A DNA stretch of 36,564 nucleotides from UBA6772 sp965183875 (GCA_965183875.1 CBCYMK010000016.1:1-36564); one strand, 5' to 3'; positions 1 through 9,388 are shown, counted from the first letter of the stretch. The notes: a model not told the origin generated them from the sequence alone. Translations and numbers: made by a program.

Positions 1-91
1 CGCTAAATTTTCTTTTAGTCTTTCTTTGAGAGTGAGAAACATTGTTTCCTACCATCGCTTTTTTTCCTGTTATACTACAAACTCTAGACAT
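1..91 (-). CDS. rpmB: 50S ribosomal protein L28 (N-terminal part, cut by window edge)
   Basis: Thirty codons are visible on the minus strand from an ATG at 91-89 to the window edge. The peptide begins MSRVCSITGKKAMVGNNVSH and continues with a basic QRKTKRKFS stretch. This is the conserved start of bacterial ribosomal protein L28, a small basic protein of the large subunit: the ITGK box followed by GNNVSHS and a run of Lys/Arg. It lies just downstream of cinA on the same strand, a gene order I know from flavobacteria, and a TTTG/TATTTTTG promoter precedes it at 135-164, so it is probably transcribed independently of cinA. The rest of the gene, and probably rpmG, lies outside the window. Confidence 0.9.
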   Translation of the reverse strand, partial: MSRVCSITGKKAMVGNNVSHSQRKTKRKFS

Positions 92-134
92 CTCTATACT
101 GATTATGTTCTTTCTCTATTTCCAAATTGGATTG

Positions 135-164
135 CAAAAATAAGCCTTTTATTGAATTCACAAA
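135..164 (-). promoter_or_regulatory. Bacteroidota-type promoter for rpmB
   Basis: On the minus strand TTTG (164-161) is followed after 18 bases by TATTTTTG (142-135). This fits the Bacteroidota -33/-7 pattern TTTG-N19-21-TAnnTTTG, with a spacer one base short. The predicted start site lies some 35 bases before the rpmB ATG at 91. The box sits directly after the cinA stop codon, with the -33 element just outside the cinA reading frame. Confidence 0.55.
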
Positions 165-166
165 AA

Positions 167-1426
167 CTATTCTGTCTTTTTATCACTCAAGTCTAAAACA
201 TGTAATAAATCTAGTAATACTGCGCTAGCACTACGCTTAATATTCCACAAGCGCTCAGTCCCCATTTGATACTTAACTGATTGCACTCCATTTGGCCCTG
301 CTATAGCGGCCCAAACAGTCCCAACGGGCTTCTCTTTAGAGCCACCGGTAGGACCTGCAATACCAGAAGTGGCAAGTGCGTAATCTACCCCCATAATTTC
401 CTTCACTCCTAAAGCCATTTCTACAACAACTTCTTCACTTACAGCTCCAAAAGCTTGTAGGGTTTCCGCTTTAACACCTAAAACAGATTCTTTTATTGTG
501 TTATCGTAAGCCAATATACTGCCTTTATAATACGAGGAGGCTCCAGCAACACGAGAAATTAAATGTGCTAAATAACCTCCAGTACAACTTTCGGCTGTAG
601 CAATACTAGCGTTTCTTCTCAATAATTCTTGACCTATACGCTGTTCTAAACGATCTTGCTCTTCTCCGAAAATGAGTTCGGGAATAAGTATTTGCAACTT
701 TTTAATTTGTACATCTATTAAGATAGTCAATGTATCTTCCTCTACTCCTCTAGAACTCAACCTCAAACGCACCCTATTTTCTGAAGGCAAATATGCCAAC
801 TTAATTGAGTTCGGAAGATCAGACTCCCATTCCGAAATTCGTTCGGCTAAAATAGACTCAGGCACACCTTGAGTTAAAATGGTTCTATGTACAATTACGC
901 CCTCCGAAAACTGTGCTTGTAAGTCTGGAAGAACGTAGGTACTCATTAAGTTTTTCATTTCGTGTGGCACTCCTGGCATAGACACAAAATGCTTACCTCC
1001 CCTATTAAACCACATACCCGAGGCAGTTCCTAGCTTATTAAATAACACCTTACAAGAAGAAGGAAGGTCGGCTTGTTGCTCATTAAGACTGTTTATTTTG
1101 GCAACCCCAAACTTCTTAAAAAGCTCTTTTATATGCGCTAATACCTCTTCGTTTCTCACCAACTCATCATCGAAATACTTAGCGAGAGTAGATTTTGTTA
1201 TATCGTCGTTTGTGGGACCTAAACCTCCTGTAATAAGTACAACATCAGAAAGCTGCTCAGCCCTATTTAAAGTTCTAAGTATTGCCTGTTCTGTATCTGC
1301 GATAGAATAGATTTTACTCAATTCTAAGCCGATTTCATTTAAACGCTGAGCAATCCATGCCGAATTGGTGTCAATAATTTGACCAATTAGAATTTCATCT
1401 CCTATGGTAATAATAGAAACTTTCAT
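167..1426 (-). CDS. cinA: CinA family protein (nicotinamide-nucleotide amidohydrolase / competence-damage protein)
   Basis: The 419-residue product has the two-domain CinA layout. The N-terminal MoCF-biosynthesis (MoaB/MogA-like) domain, about residues 1-170, opens with VSIITIGDEILIGQIIDTN and carries TGGLGPTNDD. The C-terminal deamidase domain, from about 255, carries AESCTGG near residues 278-284 and later TSGIAGPTGG. The C-terminal domain of the family deamidates nicotinamide mononucleotide for pyridine-nucleotide salvage in the cytosol. The ATG at 1426 is chosen because family members begin at MKVSIITIGDE; an in-frame ATG at 1444 would start inside a terminator hairpin. It lies downstream of the usp gene on the same strand with that hairpin between them. 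No separate promoter is evident, so read-through may supply expression. Confidence 0.93.
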   Translation of the reverse strand: MKVSIITIGDEILIGQIIDTNSAWIAQRLNEIGLELSKIYSIADTEQAILRTLNRAEQLSDVVLITGGLGPTNDDITKSTLAKYFDDELVRNEEVLAHIKELFKKFGVAKINSLNEQQADLPSSCKVLFNKLGTASGMWFNRGGKHFVSMPGVPHEMKNLMSTYVLPDLQAQFSEGVIVHRTILTQGVPESILAERISEWESDLPNSIKLAYLPSENRVRLRLSSRGVEEDTLTILIDVQIKKLQILIPELIFGEEQDRLEQRIGQELLRRNASIATAESCTGGYLAHLISRVAGASSYYKGSILAYDNTIKESVLGVKAETLQAFGAVSEEVVVEMALGVKEIMGVDYALATSGIAGPTGGSKEKPVGTVWAAIAGPNGVQSVKYQMGTERLWNIKRSASAVLLDLLHVLDLSDKKTE

Positions 1427-1428
1427 AT

Positions 1429-1454
1429 AAAAAAAGCCTCCCATTTTGGGAGGC
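1429..1454 (-). terminator. Intrinsic terminator after usp, abutting the cinA start
   Basis: GCCTCCCATTTTGGGAGGC (1436-1454) forms an 8-bp stem with a 3-base loop. On the minus strand it is followed by seven T (1435-1429). It is therefore oriented to end transcripts of the leftward usp gene. The T run ends two bases before the cinA ATG, and the GGAGG in the 3' arm is the only Shine-Dalgarno-like sequence near that start. Confidence 0.8.
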
Positions 1455-1462
1455 GTATAAAG

Positions 1463-2344
1463 TTAAGGTAAATCGTAAACACTACCGATAGTTACTACGG
1501 GTCGTACACTCATAACTGGCGTGTCTGTATTGTAAATAATCGACTGGGCAGAAGAACCGATAAAGTGATTCGTAAAATCACTCTCTTGCTGGGTCATTAT
1601 CATAATTAAATCACCTTCGTTTTCACTAGAATATTCTAGTATAGAAGTTGCTAATGACCGGTTTTTCGCTCTTACTAACTCTGAGGTAGCAGTAACACCA
1701 CCATCAGTTAAGAATTTTTGCACCTGATTTAAATTTGCAGATAACTTAGCACGTTGCTCATCATCTTTATTTTTAGAAACGGCCACTACTTTTACCGTAG
1801 CCCCCCACAACCTAGCTAATGTTAAAGCATGCGACACCTTCTCCTTCGTTTCTTTCTCCAGATCGAGTGGTAATATAATATTTCTACACCCTTTAAAGTG
1901 ATCTTTCCCTTTAATGGTAATTACGGGACATGTAGAATGGGTAACCACCCTAAAAGCATTTGACCCAATTACCTTTTTTGAAAACTCTGAAGGAGCTCCA
2001 TTGGTACCCATCACAATAAGCTTTGCATTGATTAGCTCAGAAACCTCAATTATTTTTTGAGAAACCTTCCCTTTAGAAGCCATCGCATTCACCTTCAAAC
2101 CAATTCTACCACTAACTTCTAATGCCAGCTTATCTAAACGCTCTTGAAGAATAATTTTTAAGTCTGTATATTTTTCATCGTCCTCACCAAATAAACGGCT
2201 CAACATTCCTGAGGTTTCAATTACACTCAATAAGGTAATTTCTCCATTGGTTAAAACGGCTAATCTTTCGGCTTGCTCTAATGCAATCATCGATTGTTCT
2301 GAAAAGCCAATAGGCACTAAAATACTGTAGGTAGTAGAATTCAT
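1463..2344 (-). CDS. Universal stress protein, tandem UspA domains
   Basis: The 293-residue protein contains two UspA folds in tandem, about residues 1-147 and 150-290. The first opens with YSILVPIGFSEQSMIALEQA and has the nucleotide-binding type loop VMGTNGAPSEFSKKVIGSNA followed by CPVITIK. The second opens with NIILPLDLEKETKEKVSHAL and ends with IGSSAQSIIYNTDTPVMSVRP, a degenerate form of the G-x2-G-x9-G(S/T) loop. Proteins of this type are cytosolic, often bind ATP and accumulate under stress; the individual target is unknown. It is transcribed leftward, divergently from the nucleoside phosphorylase with 48 bases between start codons, and ends at a clear hairpin terminator. Confidence 0.92.
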   Translation of the reverse strand: MNSTTYSILVPIGFSEQSMIALEQAERLAVLTNGEITLLSVIETSGMLSRLFGEDDEKYTDLKIILQERLDKLALEVSGRIGLKVNAMASKGKVSQKIIEVSELINAKLIVMGTNGAPSEFSKKVIGSNAFRVVTHSTCPVITIKGKDHFKGCRNIILPLDLEKETKEKVSHALTLARLWGATVKVVAVSKNKDDEQRAKLSANLNQVQKFLTDGGVTATSELVRAKNRSLATSILEYSSENEGDLIMIMTQQESDFTNHFIGSSAQSIIYNTDTPVMSVRPVVTIGSVYDLP

Positions 2345-2349
2345 ATTTG

Positions 2350-2357
2350 TATATTTG
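2350..2357 (+). promoter_or_regulatory. Candidate -7 box for the nucleoside phosphorylase gene
   Basis: TATATTTG matches TAnnTTTG exactly, 35 bases before the phosphorylase ATG, in the 48-base divergent gap. No convincing -33 TTTG lies 19-21 bases upstream, so the call is weak. Confidence 0.35.
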
Positions 2358-2392
2358 AGAAATAAATATTCGGTCTAAAATACTAAAAGAAT

Positions 2393-3274
2393 ATGAATAA
2401 TTTTCTACCATCAGAATTAATTTTAAATGAGGATTCATCGGTCTACCATCTAAATTTAAACGAACAAGATCTAGCCGATATAATTATTGTTGTGGGAGAC
2501 CCTAATCGAGTTTCTGAAGTCTCTAAACACTTTGACAGGATAGAACTTAAAAAATCAAACCGAGAGTTTGTAACACACACTGGATATATAGGGAACAAAC
2601 GTCTTTCTGTACTTTCTACAGGTATAGGTGTAGCCAATATAGACATCGTCTTTAATGAAATTGATCAACTTAGTTCGATAGACTTAAAAACGAGAACCCT
2701 TAAAGAAAAGAGACGTGTTTTTAAAATTATTAGACTAGGAACTACGGGTTCTCTTAGGGAAGACGTACCTATAGACAGCATATTATATTCTAAATTTGGC
2801 ATCGGAATCGATGGAATTCCTCATCATTACGACTTTAATAAAAACTTATTAGAAAATGAACTTTCGTCTAAACTTGCAAAGGCTAGTAATTGGCCTAAAG
2901 AACTTGCATTCCCATACGCTGTAGAAGCATCAAATAGTCTTTGGGATTTACTCTACGAGGAGAAATTCACGAAAGGAATTACACTTACCATGAATGGCTT
3001 TTACGCCCCTCAAGGAAGGACACTAAGAATACCTCTGAGACATCCACAACTAAAGGAAGCTTATAAACATATAAATTATAAAAATTTAAACATCACTAAT
3101 TTAGAGATGGAGACGGCGGGGCTTTATGCTTTTGGGAAAATTTTCGGGCACCAGGTGATTAGTATTAATAGTGTATTAGCTAATAGAGTAAACGGAGAAT
3201 TTAGTAAAACTCCTATGGAGACTGTTGAACGAATGATTCTAGTATCTTTGGAAAAAATTTCTACCCTTTTATAG
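2393..3274 (+). CDS. Nucleoside phosphorylase (uridine/purine phosphorylase family)
   Basis: The 293-residue protein belongs to the PNP/UDP phosphorylase family, which cleaves nucleosides with phosphate into free base and ribose-1-phosphate in salvage. Visible signatures are the phosphate-binding IIVVGDPNRV near residues 31-40, STGIGVANIDIVFNE (about 75-90), IIRLGTTGSL (about 112-121), and LEMETAGLYAFG near residue 238. That last motif holds the Glu-Met-Glu that contacts ribose in this family. The substrate cannot be read from sequence; related flavobacterial proteins are usually annotated uridine phosphorylase or simply nucleoside phosphorylase. It is followed 38 bases later by the redoxin gene on the same strand. 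Confidence 0.9.
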   Translation: MNNFLPSELILNEDSSVYHLNLNEQDLADIIIVVGDPNRVSEVSKHFDRIELKKSNREFVTHTGYIGNKRLSVLSTGIGVANIDIVFNEIDQLSSIDLKTRTLKEKRRVFKIIRLGTTGSLREDVPIDSILYSKFGIGIDGIPHHYDFNKNLLENELSSKLAKASNWPKELAFPYAVEASNSLWDLLYEEKFTKGITLTMNGFYAPQGRTLRIPLRHPQLKEAYKHINYKNLNITNLEMETAGLYAFGKIFGHQVISINSVLANRVNGEFSKTPMETVERMILVSLEKISTLL

Positions 3275-3312
3275 GTATGATTTTTGAACTAGCTTTTCCG
3301 AAATAGATAAAA

Positions 3313-4618
3313 ATGAATAAGATTTTACTTTTGTTTTTTGTGTGCCTGCAAAGTGTAATTTTCGCACAAACAGCGCCCAACTTAGTAGTTACCGATCTTA
3401 ATGGTACTACCCACAACCTGTACAATTACTTGGAGCAGGGAAAAACGGTTATACTAGATTTTTTTATTATTAACTGTGCTTCTTGCCAAGAAGGAGCTCC
3501 ACATTTAGATGCTTTCTGGAATGACTATGGCGTAAATGGAACAGACCAAGTCCGTGTAATTTCTTTAGAAGTGAGTAATTCATCGGACCAACAAGTAGCA
3601 CAAATAGCTAATGAATGGGGAATAGGAAAACCCAATTGTAAATTTAAGTGAAACCCCTTCGGCCTATAATTCGTTTATCTCTGGATACCCTACCTACCTT
3701 ATTGTATGCCCAGACAAATCAATGTCTTCGATACTAGACTTTAATTACCCTGAAACGATTCTTGCATGGGAACAGAATATTAACAGCTGCCAATTTGGAT
3801 CAAACTTTACTGATGCTACACTCTTTGCCAACGAAATTGTCCATTGCAAAGAAAACATACAAGCCAACCTAGATATTGGGAATACTGGAACCACGCTAAT
3901 AACGGGGCTTTCCATTGACGTTTTTATAGACTCTACCTATCACAATAGCATAAACTGGAATCATATCCTACCGCCCAACACCAATACCAATAGCACCCCA
4001 TTTCCGATAAACTTTTTAAGTAATGAACTTAATGGAGACTATATAGAATTTATTATAAACACAGCGCAAGACGTTAACCCTACAAACAACAGAGACTTAC
4101 ATAATCTTAACGATACTCAAAGCACTAGTTCTACAGACCTGTCTATAGAAATAGTAATGGACAATTACCCAAACGATATAAATTGGTTTTTAACAAACTC
4201 TACCAACGACTTATTACTTGCAGGTACAGGAGCCGACTACAACCCGTATGAAGAAATTGAAATTACTACTCAACTAGACAGCAACGATTGCTACACCTTT
4301 ACTATAACAGATTCGTATGGCGATGGATTGTGTTGCGCATTTGGAGAAGGATCGTTTAACCTTACTAGTAATGGTGATACCTTGGCCAGTGGAGGTAATT
4401 TTGGAGAGTACTATATCCAGTCATTTTATGTAGGTAATGAAATTGGAATCACAGAAAACAACAAAAGCACTAAGCGAATAGTAAATAGAAGCTACTTTAA
4501 TCTAGTAGGCCAAGAGATTATCTACCCTAGCCAAACAGGAATCTATATACAACAAACCTTATTTGAAGATGGTAGTTCTGAATCTACAAAAATGATTCTT
4601 ACGAACACAAAGCTTTAA
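3313..4618 (+). CDS. Secreted redoxin-fold protein with CUB-like segment and T9SS-like tail (apparent frameshift)
   Basis: The reading frame is open from 3313 to the TGA at 3649-3651 and continues in the next frame to 4618. Removing one A of the AAAA run at 3627-3630 joins them without a stop (...EWGIGNPIVNLSETPSAYN...) into 434 residues. A signal peptide ending in IFAQ (residues 1-19) precedes a thioredoxin-like domain with CASC at Cys55/Cys58. After the shift come the redoxin sequence SGYPTYLIV, an extracellular domain, and a segment with CYTFTITDSYGDGLCC typical of CUB-like parts of Bacteroidota secreted proteins. The end (FNLVGQEI, then TGIYIQQ, then STKMILTN) resembles a short type A sorting domain of the type IX system. 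It probably acts outside the cell in thiol chemistry; the partner is unknown. Its last 20 bases overlap convergent cmk. Confidence 0.72.
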
Positions 4619-5282
4619 CTTTATCCAACACCCAAGACAATTGCTCCTCTCTAGTGAGCGTACTGTTATCGAGTACAAGTGCATCTTCTGTCTGTATTAA
4701 TGGCGCAATATCTCTATGAGTGTCTAAGTAATCGCGTTCAGCTAAATTCTCTTTCACCTCATCAAAAGTCACTTCTACCCCATTAGAAATCATTTCGTCT
4801 AACCTTCGTTGAACACGCACAGATTCAGAAGCTGTCATAAACAACTTTAATTCTGCAGTTGGAAAAACGACAGAAGCTATATCTCTACCGTCCATGACAA
4901 CACCTTTAGACTGCCCCATTTCTTGCTGCTGAGCAACCAGTAAACTGCGCACTTCTGGTATTACACTAACTTTACTTACATAGCTAGAAACTTCCATCCC
5001 TCTAATATCAGACTCTACAGAAACACCATTTAAACTTGCTTCAGATTTCCCCATACTATTTAACTGAAATCCAATTTTAATTTCAGCTAGACATCCAACT
5101 AAACCGACCTTATCAATTTCATCATTTTGAATAAACCCATTGCGTAGTGCATATAAAGCTACCACTCTATACATCGCTCCTGTATCGATATATTTATAAG
5201 ACAATACCTTGGCTAAGGTTTTCGCTAATGTACTTTTTCCAGTAGATGAATAACCATCTATAGCTATAATAATTTGCTTCAT
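4599..5282 (-). CDS. cmk: Cytidylate kinase
   Basis: The 227-residue protein phosphorylates CMP/dCMP to the diphosphate with ATP in pyrimidine nucleotide supply. The P-loop region reads IAIDGYSSTGKSTLAKTLA (residues 6-24), with GYSSTGKST in place of the more usual GPSGSGKST. It is followed by YIDTGAMYR and by the CMP-binding MDGRDIASVVFP near residue 131, with the family lid RVQRRLDEM after it. Length fits the family. The ATG overlaps the porQ stop by four bases (ATGA), so the two are translationally coupled; porQ-cmk adjacency is common in T9SS-bearing Bacteroidota. The 3' end overlaps the convergent redoxin gene. Confidence 0.95.
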   Translation of the reverse strand: MKQIIIAIDGYSSTGKSTLAKTLAKVLSYKYIDTGAMYRVVALYALRNGFIQNDEIDKVGLVGCLAEIKIGFQLNSMGKSEASLNGVSVESDIRGMEVSSYVSKVSVIPEVRSLLVAQQQEMGQSKGVVMDGRDIASVVFPTAELKLFMTASESVRVQRRLDEMISNGVEVTFDEVKENLAERDYLDTHRDIAPLIQTEDALVLDNSTLTREEQLSWVLDKVKALCS

Positions 5283-6307
5283 TTACGTTTAAAATTACTC
5301 AAGTTAGAGGTGATAGAAAAAGTGTGCATTGGACCAGTAGCATGAAGTGCAGCCCTAGAATAATTAAAGTGGAATTTTGAAATCCTCATGGTAAAACCCC
5401 AAGACATACCTACGTTATGTTTGTATAATTCCAAAGCCAGCTCCTGCCTTCTTCTGAAATTATAACCCAGTCTAACATTAAAATTTTTACTAAACAAAAG
5501 CTCAGCACCTAAGTGTAAATGAGACACGAATTTATCTCTAAATGAATAGGAACTAGAGATAGCCTCATTAGTAAAAGGGTCGATATCTACTGTAGCTTCT
5601 TGGTAAGATAGGTCCCATTTTTCTAGATGAGCCCATGTAATAGACCAACGCAAAGGAGCATGTTCTAGCTTTGTAGAAACACCTACCAACAATTCAAAAG
5701 GCATAGGCTCACGTGTTCCTGCATAGCTTTTCACCTGGTAGCCCAAATTTTTCATCAAAACTGAAGCCATCATCCTACCCTCTTTTAAAGTATATGTAGC
5801 CGATAGATCTGTAAGTAAGCCAAATGAATTATAAGAGTCGAAGTTAGAATACACTGCTTTTAGTGCCCCACCAACATGCAATACAGAATCGAAATGTACA
5901 GCAGTAGATGCGTAGGCAGCATACTCTCCAGCAGAAAAAGACCCAATTGTATTTCCGTATTCATCTGTTCGTGTAAACTCACCGTAGTTTAAATACTGTA
6001 AGCCCAAGGTAATATTACCTAACTTTTTATGTGGTAGTCCATAAAGTAAACTACCAAACTTTACTCCTGCATAGTAATTTGTAAAGTTAGCAGACAACTG
6101 ATTGTTCATTCCGCTATGGTTAAGCGAAGGGAGCTGATGGGCTAAATTAATATCATTATCTACTGTATTTACCAATACATTACCCAAAGCTAGCACCCTA
6201 GCAGAGGTAGTAAGATTTAAAAACTCGTAGGTATTATCGCCCCCAATTTGTGCGAACAAAGTGTTCGTATAGAAACATAAAAACAAGAGTACAGGTGTAA
6301 ACTTCAT
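5279..6307 (-). CDS. porQ: Type IX secretion system protein PorQ
   Basis: The 342-residue protein starts with a signal peptide ending in LFAQ. It continues with QIGGDNTYEFLNLTTSARV and then ALGNVLVNTVDNDINLAHQLP, the characteristic PorQ opening. The rest is a beta-barrel-like succession of aromatic-flanked strands (NFTNYYAGVKFGSLLYG, LGNITLGLQYLNYGEF, LRWSITWAHLEKWDL). It ends in alternating residues suited to the outer membrane. PorQ belongs to the type IX secretion/gliding apparatus that exports proteins with C-terminal sorting domains. Candidate cargo in this window is the convergent redoxin-fold protein. Its stop codon overlaps the cmk start. Confidence 0.92.
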   Translation of the reverse strand: MKFTPVLLFLCFYTNTLFAQIGGDNTYEFLNLTTSARVLALGNVLVNTVDNDINLAHQLPSLNHSGMNNQLSANFTNYYAGVKFGSLLYGLPHKKLGNITLGLQYLNYGEFTRTDEYGNTIGSFSAGEYAAYASTAVHFDSVLHVGGALKAVYSNFDSYNSFGLLTDLSATYTLKEGRMMASVLMKNLGYQVKSYAGTREPMPFELLVGVSTKLEHAPLRWSITWAHLEKWDLSYQEATVDIDPFTNEAISSSYSFRDKFVSHLHLGAELLFSKNFNVRLGYNFRRRQELALELYKHNVGMSWGFTMRISKFHFNYSRAALHATGPMHTFSITSNLSNFKRK

Positions 6308-6375
6308 AAAGGCTAAAATACTAATCTAATCGATAACGAAGTCTTGAACTTATTAGTATTTTGCAAAAAGCTTTT

Positions 6376-6383
6376 TAGCTTTG
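6376..6383 (+). promoter_or_regulatory. Candidate -7 box for the DPP IV-like gene
   Basis: TAGCTTTG fits TAnnTTTG and lies 16 bases before the ATG at 6400, in the divergent gap with porQ. No TTTG sits at the ideal -33 distance. Confidence 0.4.
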
Positions 6384-6399
6384 TTAGGTATTAAAAAAA

Positions 6400-8545
6400 A
6401 TGAGTGAAATGAAGAAAGTATTTATAAGTGTAGCCCTTTGTTTATGCGCTACAGTATATGCACAAAAAGATAGTTTAAGCTTAGATGACGCCATTATGGC
6501 TCGTTGGAGTAAATTTGCTCCCGATAGAATAAGTGGTCTGCAATGGGTAAAAAACAGTGATGACTTTTGCTACCTCGAAGGCAGTGACTTAATCATAGAG
6601 AACCTAGAAGGGGCTAAAGAAAAAATTAAATTGGAATCATTAAACAACCTTTTAGAAGAAGACAGTTTAATTCGATTCCCTAGAATTACCTGGATCAACG
6701 AGTACAGCTTCCGGTTTTCACACCAGCACAATATATACCAATTTAACAAGGCTACTGGAACTTTAACAAAACAGCTTTCCTATAGTGATAATGCTTCAAA
6801 TTCTGAATTTTCTGAAAATGCGAACGCATTAGCTTACACCATAAAAAACAATCTTTTTATAGATGATGCTGAAGGAAAAACACACCAAATAACAAACGAT
6901 ATAGATGAAAATATTATAAACGGTCAAGCCGTACATCGCTATGAGTTTGGCGTTTATAAAGGTACATTTTTGGTCTAATTCAGGTTCCCATTTAGCATTT
7001 TACAGGAAGGACGAAAGTATGGTAACAGACTACCCTTTAGTAAATACAGATGCTAGAACTGCAGAAGTAAATATTATTAAATACCCAATGGCAGGAATGC
7101 CAAGTCACCAGGTTACCTTAGGTGTATACAATTTAAATACAGATCGAACAGTTTTTGTTAAAACCAAAGGTGATAAAGAGCAATACCTCACAAACATTTC
7201 CTGGAGTCCAGATGATAAACACCTTTATATTGCCGTTTTAAACAGAGATCAAAATCATGTAAAGCTAAATAAATACAATGCTGAAACAGGTGAGTTTGTA
7301 AAAACATTATTCGAAGAAAAGCATAAAAACTACGTTCAACCTATGCATCCAATGCTCTTTATTGAAGGGAACGACAAGGAGTTTTTTATGGAGATCAGAA
7401 CGCGATGGTTACGACCATATATATAGATACTCTGTAACCGGGAAATTATTAAACCAGGTTACCAAAGGTAAATGGGTGGTTAAAGACATTGTAGGATTTA
7501 AAGACCAATCGGTACTACTTACGGGTACAGGAAATAATGGACTGGAAACACAAGTATATAAATCGGCATTAAAAAATAATCGTTCTAGAATAATTACAAA
7601 CGATGCAGGGGGTACACAGCGTAAAAATAAACACGGCAGGTACTTATATAATAGACTCGTTTACTAGTTTAAACAACCCAGGAACAATAGAGATTATAGA
7701 TTATTCTGGGAAAGTAGAACAAACACTATTACAATCTAAAAACCCGTATGAAAACACAATTATGGGTACTACAGAACTGTATACTATAAAAGCTGAGGAA
7801 GGAACTGCACTAAACTGCAGAATGATAAAGCCAGCTAATTTTGATGCTACAAAAAGCTACCCCTCGCTAGTGTATGTATACAATGGGCCAGGAGTACAAC
7901 TCATAAACAATACAAGCTTAGCTGCTGCTTCTTTATGGATGCATTATTTAGCCAATGAGTATAATTACATTGTTTTTTACTGTTGATGGTAGAGGCTCCG
8001 AAAACCGAGGAAGAGAATTTGAACAAGCTATGTTTAGAAACTTAGGTGAGGTAGAAATGAAAGATCAAATTACAGGAGTTGAGCATTTAAAAACGCTCGA
8101 TTTTGTAGATGAAAATCGAATTGCTGTTCACGGCTGGAGTTATGGTGGGTTTATGACTACCAACCTACTCTGTACTTATCCAAATGTATTTACCTGCGGA
8201 GTTGCCGGAGGGCCGGTTATAGACTGGAAGTTTTATGAGATTATGTATACTGAGCGTTTCATGGACAGCCCACAAACAAATCCAGAGGGGTATGAAAGCA
8301 CAAGTCTATTAAACAAAGCAAAAGATCTAAAAGATAATTTACTAATGATTCATGGAACGCAAGATGATGTGGTTGTATGGCAACATTCGTTGGCTTTTGT
8401 ACAAGAATGTGTTAGCGCTGGAGTACAGTTAGACTATTTCCCCTACCCAGGGCATGCACATAATGTACGCGGAAAAGATAGGGTACATTTAATGCGTAAA
8501 GTAATCGACTATATCGTAGAGCACAACCAAGTAGGTGAAGAGTAA
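6400..8545 (+). CDS. Secreted dipeptidyl-peptidase IV-like S9 peptidase (four apparent frameshifts)
   Basis: Five overlapping open stretches form one S9B gene when a single base is removed from each of four runs: T5 at 6967-6971, T6 at 7382-7387, G5 at 7608-7612 and T6 at 7973-7978. The result is 713 residues, the usual family length. Joins read GTFWSNSGSHLAFYRKDES, KEFLWRSERDGYDHIYRY, TNDAGVHSVKINTAGTYI and YNYIVFTVDGRGSENRG. A signal peptide ending VYAQ (start ATG at 6400, or 6409) leads into an N-terminal beta-propeller and the C-terminal hydrolase. The catalytic triad is present: Ser in GWSYGGF (about 579), Asp in HGTQDD (about 654), His in GHAHN (about 686). The enzyme removes Xaa-Pro dipeptides from peptides in the periplasm or outside. 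With intact motifs on both sides of every shift, sequence errors are likelier than decay. Confidence 0.85.
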
Positions 8546-8582
8546 ATTCCTTTTACAAAGAAGTTTATTTCACATCATTTTA

Positions 8583-8590
8583 TATATTTG
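8583..8590 (+). promoter_or_regulatory. Candidate -7 box for yebC
   Basis: TATATTTG matches TAnnTTTG, 23 bases before the yebC ATG at 8614. The upstream -33 region holds only TTTA at a short distance. Confidence 0.45.
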
Positions 8591-8613
8591 ACAAAAGAAA
8601 AAAATCCAAGGAA

Positions 8614-9328
8614 ATGGGAAGAGCATTTGAATTAAGGAAAGGGCGTAAGATGAAGCGATGGGCAGCCATGTCTAAAGTATTTACGCGTATAGGGAAAGAT
8701 ATTGTAATGGCGATTAAAGATGGTGGTCCCGATCCAGAAACAAACTCTAAACTTAGAGCGGTTATTCAGAATGCGAAAACTGCCAACATGCCCAAAGAAA
8801 ATATTGAGCGTGCTATAAAAAAAGCATCCGACAAGGATGTTTCTAACTATAAGGAAGCAATATTCGAAGGTTATGCTCCTCACGGAATTGCTGTATTAAT
8901 TGAAACTGCTACAGACAACAACAATCGTACGGTTGCCAATGTACGTAGTTACTTTAATAAATGTGAAAGGTTCACTAGGAACTTCTGGCTCTGTAGAATT
9001 TATGTTTGAACACAAATGTAATTTCATGATCGCCAACACAGGGCAGGACGTAGAAGAATTAGAATTTGAATTAATCGATGCCGGTGCAGAGGAAGTTTTT
9101 GAAGATGAAGACGGAATAATGGTCTACGGAGACTTTCCTAATTTTGGGAGTATTCAAAAATCTTTGGAAGAAAATAATTTCGAAATCTTAAGCTCTGGAT
9201 TTGACCGCATCCCTACTACGGTAAAAAAACTTTCTGAAGAACAAGAAGCAGATGTTAATAAGCTACTTGAAAAAATTGAAGAAGACGATGATGTACAAAA
9301 CGTATATCACAATATGCAAGAATCTTAA
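8614..9328 (+). CDS. YebC/PmpR family transcriptional regulator (apparent frameshift)
   Basis: The N-terminal frame (8614-9009) and the C-terminal frame (to 9328) join when one A of AAA at 8966-8968 is removed, giving 237 residues, the normal length. The protein starts MGRAFELRKGRKMKRWAAMS, has FTRIGKDIVMAIKDGGPDPETN and NMPKENIERAIKKAS, and at the join reads FNKCEGSLGTSGSVEFMF. All are family landmarks. YebC/PmpR (TACO1-like) proteins are cytosolic; members have been described as DNA-binding regulators or as aids to translation of proline-rich stretches. The start MGRAFE is typical of the family. The gene stands alone between the DPP IV gene and a bidirectional terminator. Confidence 0.88.
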
Positions 9329-9346
9329 ACTACCTCTATTTGTTAT

Positions 9347-9375
9347 AAAAAAAGCCTCCAACTGGAGGCTTTTTT
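9347..9375. terminator. Bidirectional terminator between yebC and the acyltransferase gene
   Basis: A7, then GCCTCC-AACT-GGAGGC (9354-9369), then T6 form a GC-rich hairpin with A and T tracts on both sides. It serves the rightward yebC and the convergent leftward plsC-like gene. Confidence 0.85.
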
Positions 9376-9388
9376 ATTTGATTTGAAT

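Noticed and set aside
1..42. Short minus-strand frame beginning MFLTLKERLKENLA at the left edge
   Set aside because: The neighbouring frame from 91 gives a clear ribosomal protein L28 start; the short frame is its shadow.
6967..7978. Programmed frameshifting in the DPP IV-like gene
   Set aside because: Four sites in one gene, each a different run (T5, T6, G5, T6), with no common slippery heptamer or downstream structure; sequence error is simpler.
6400..8545. Reading the five DPP IV fragments as separate small genes
   Set aside because: Each fragment continues the same S9 family sequence with no gap or loss, and only the joined protein has signal peptide, propeller and triad.
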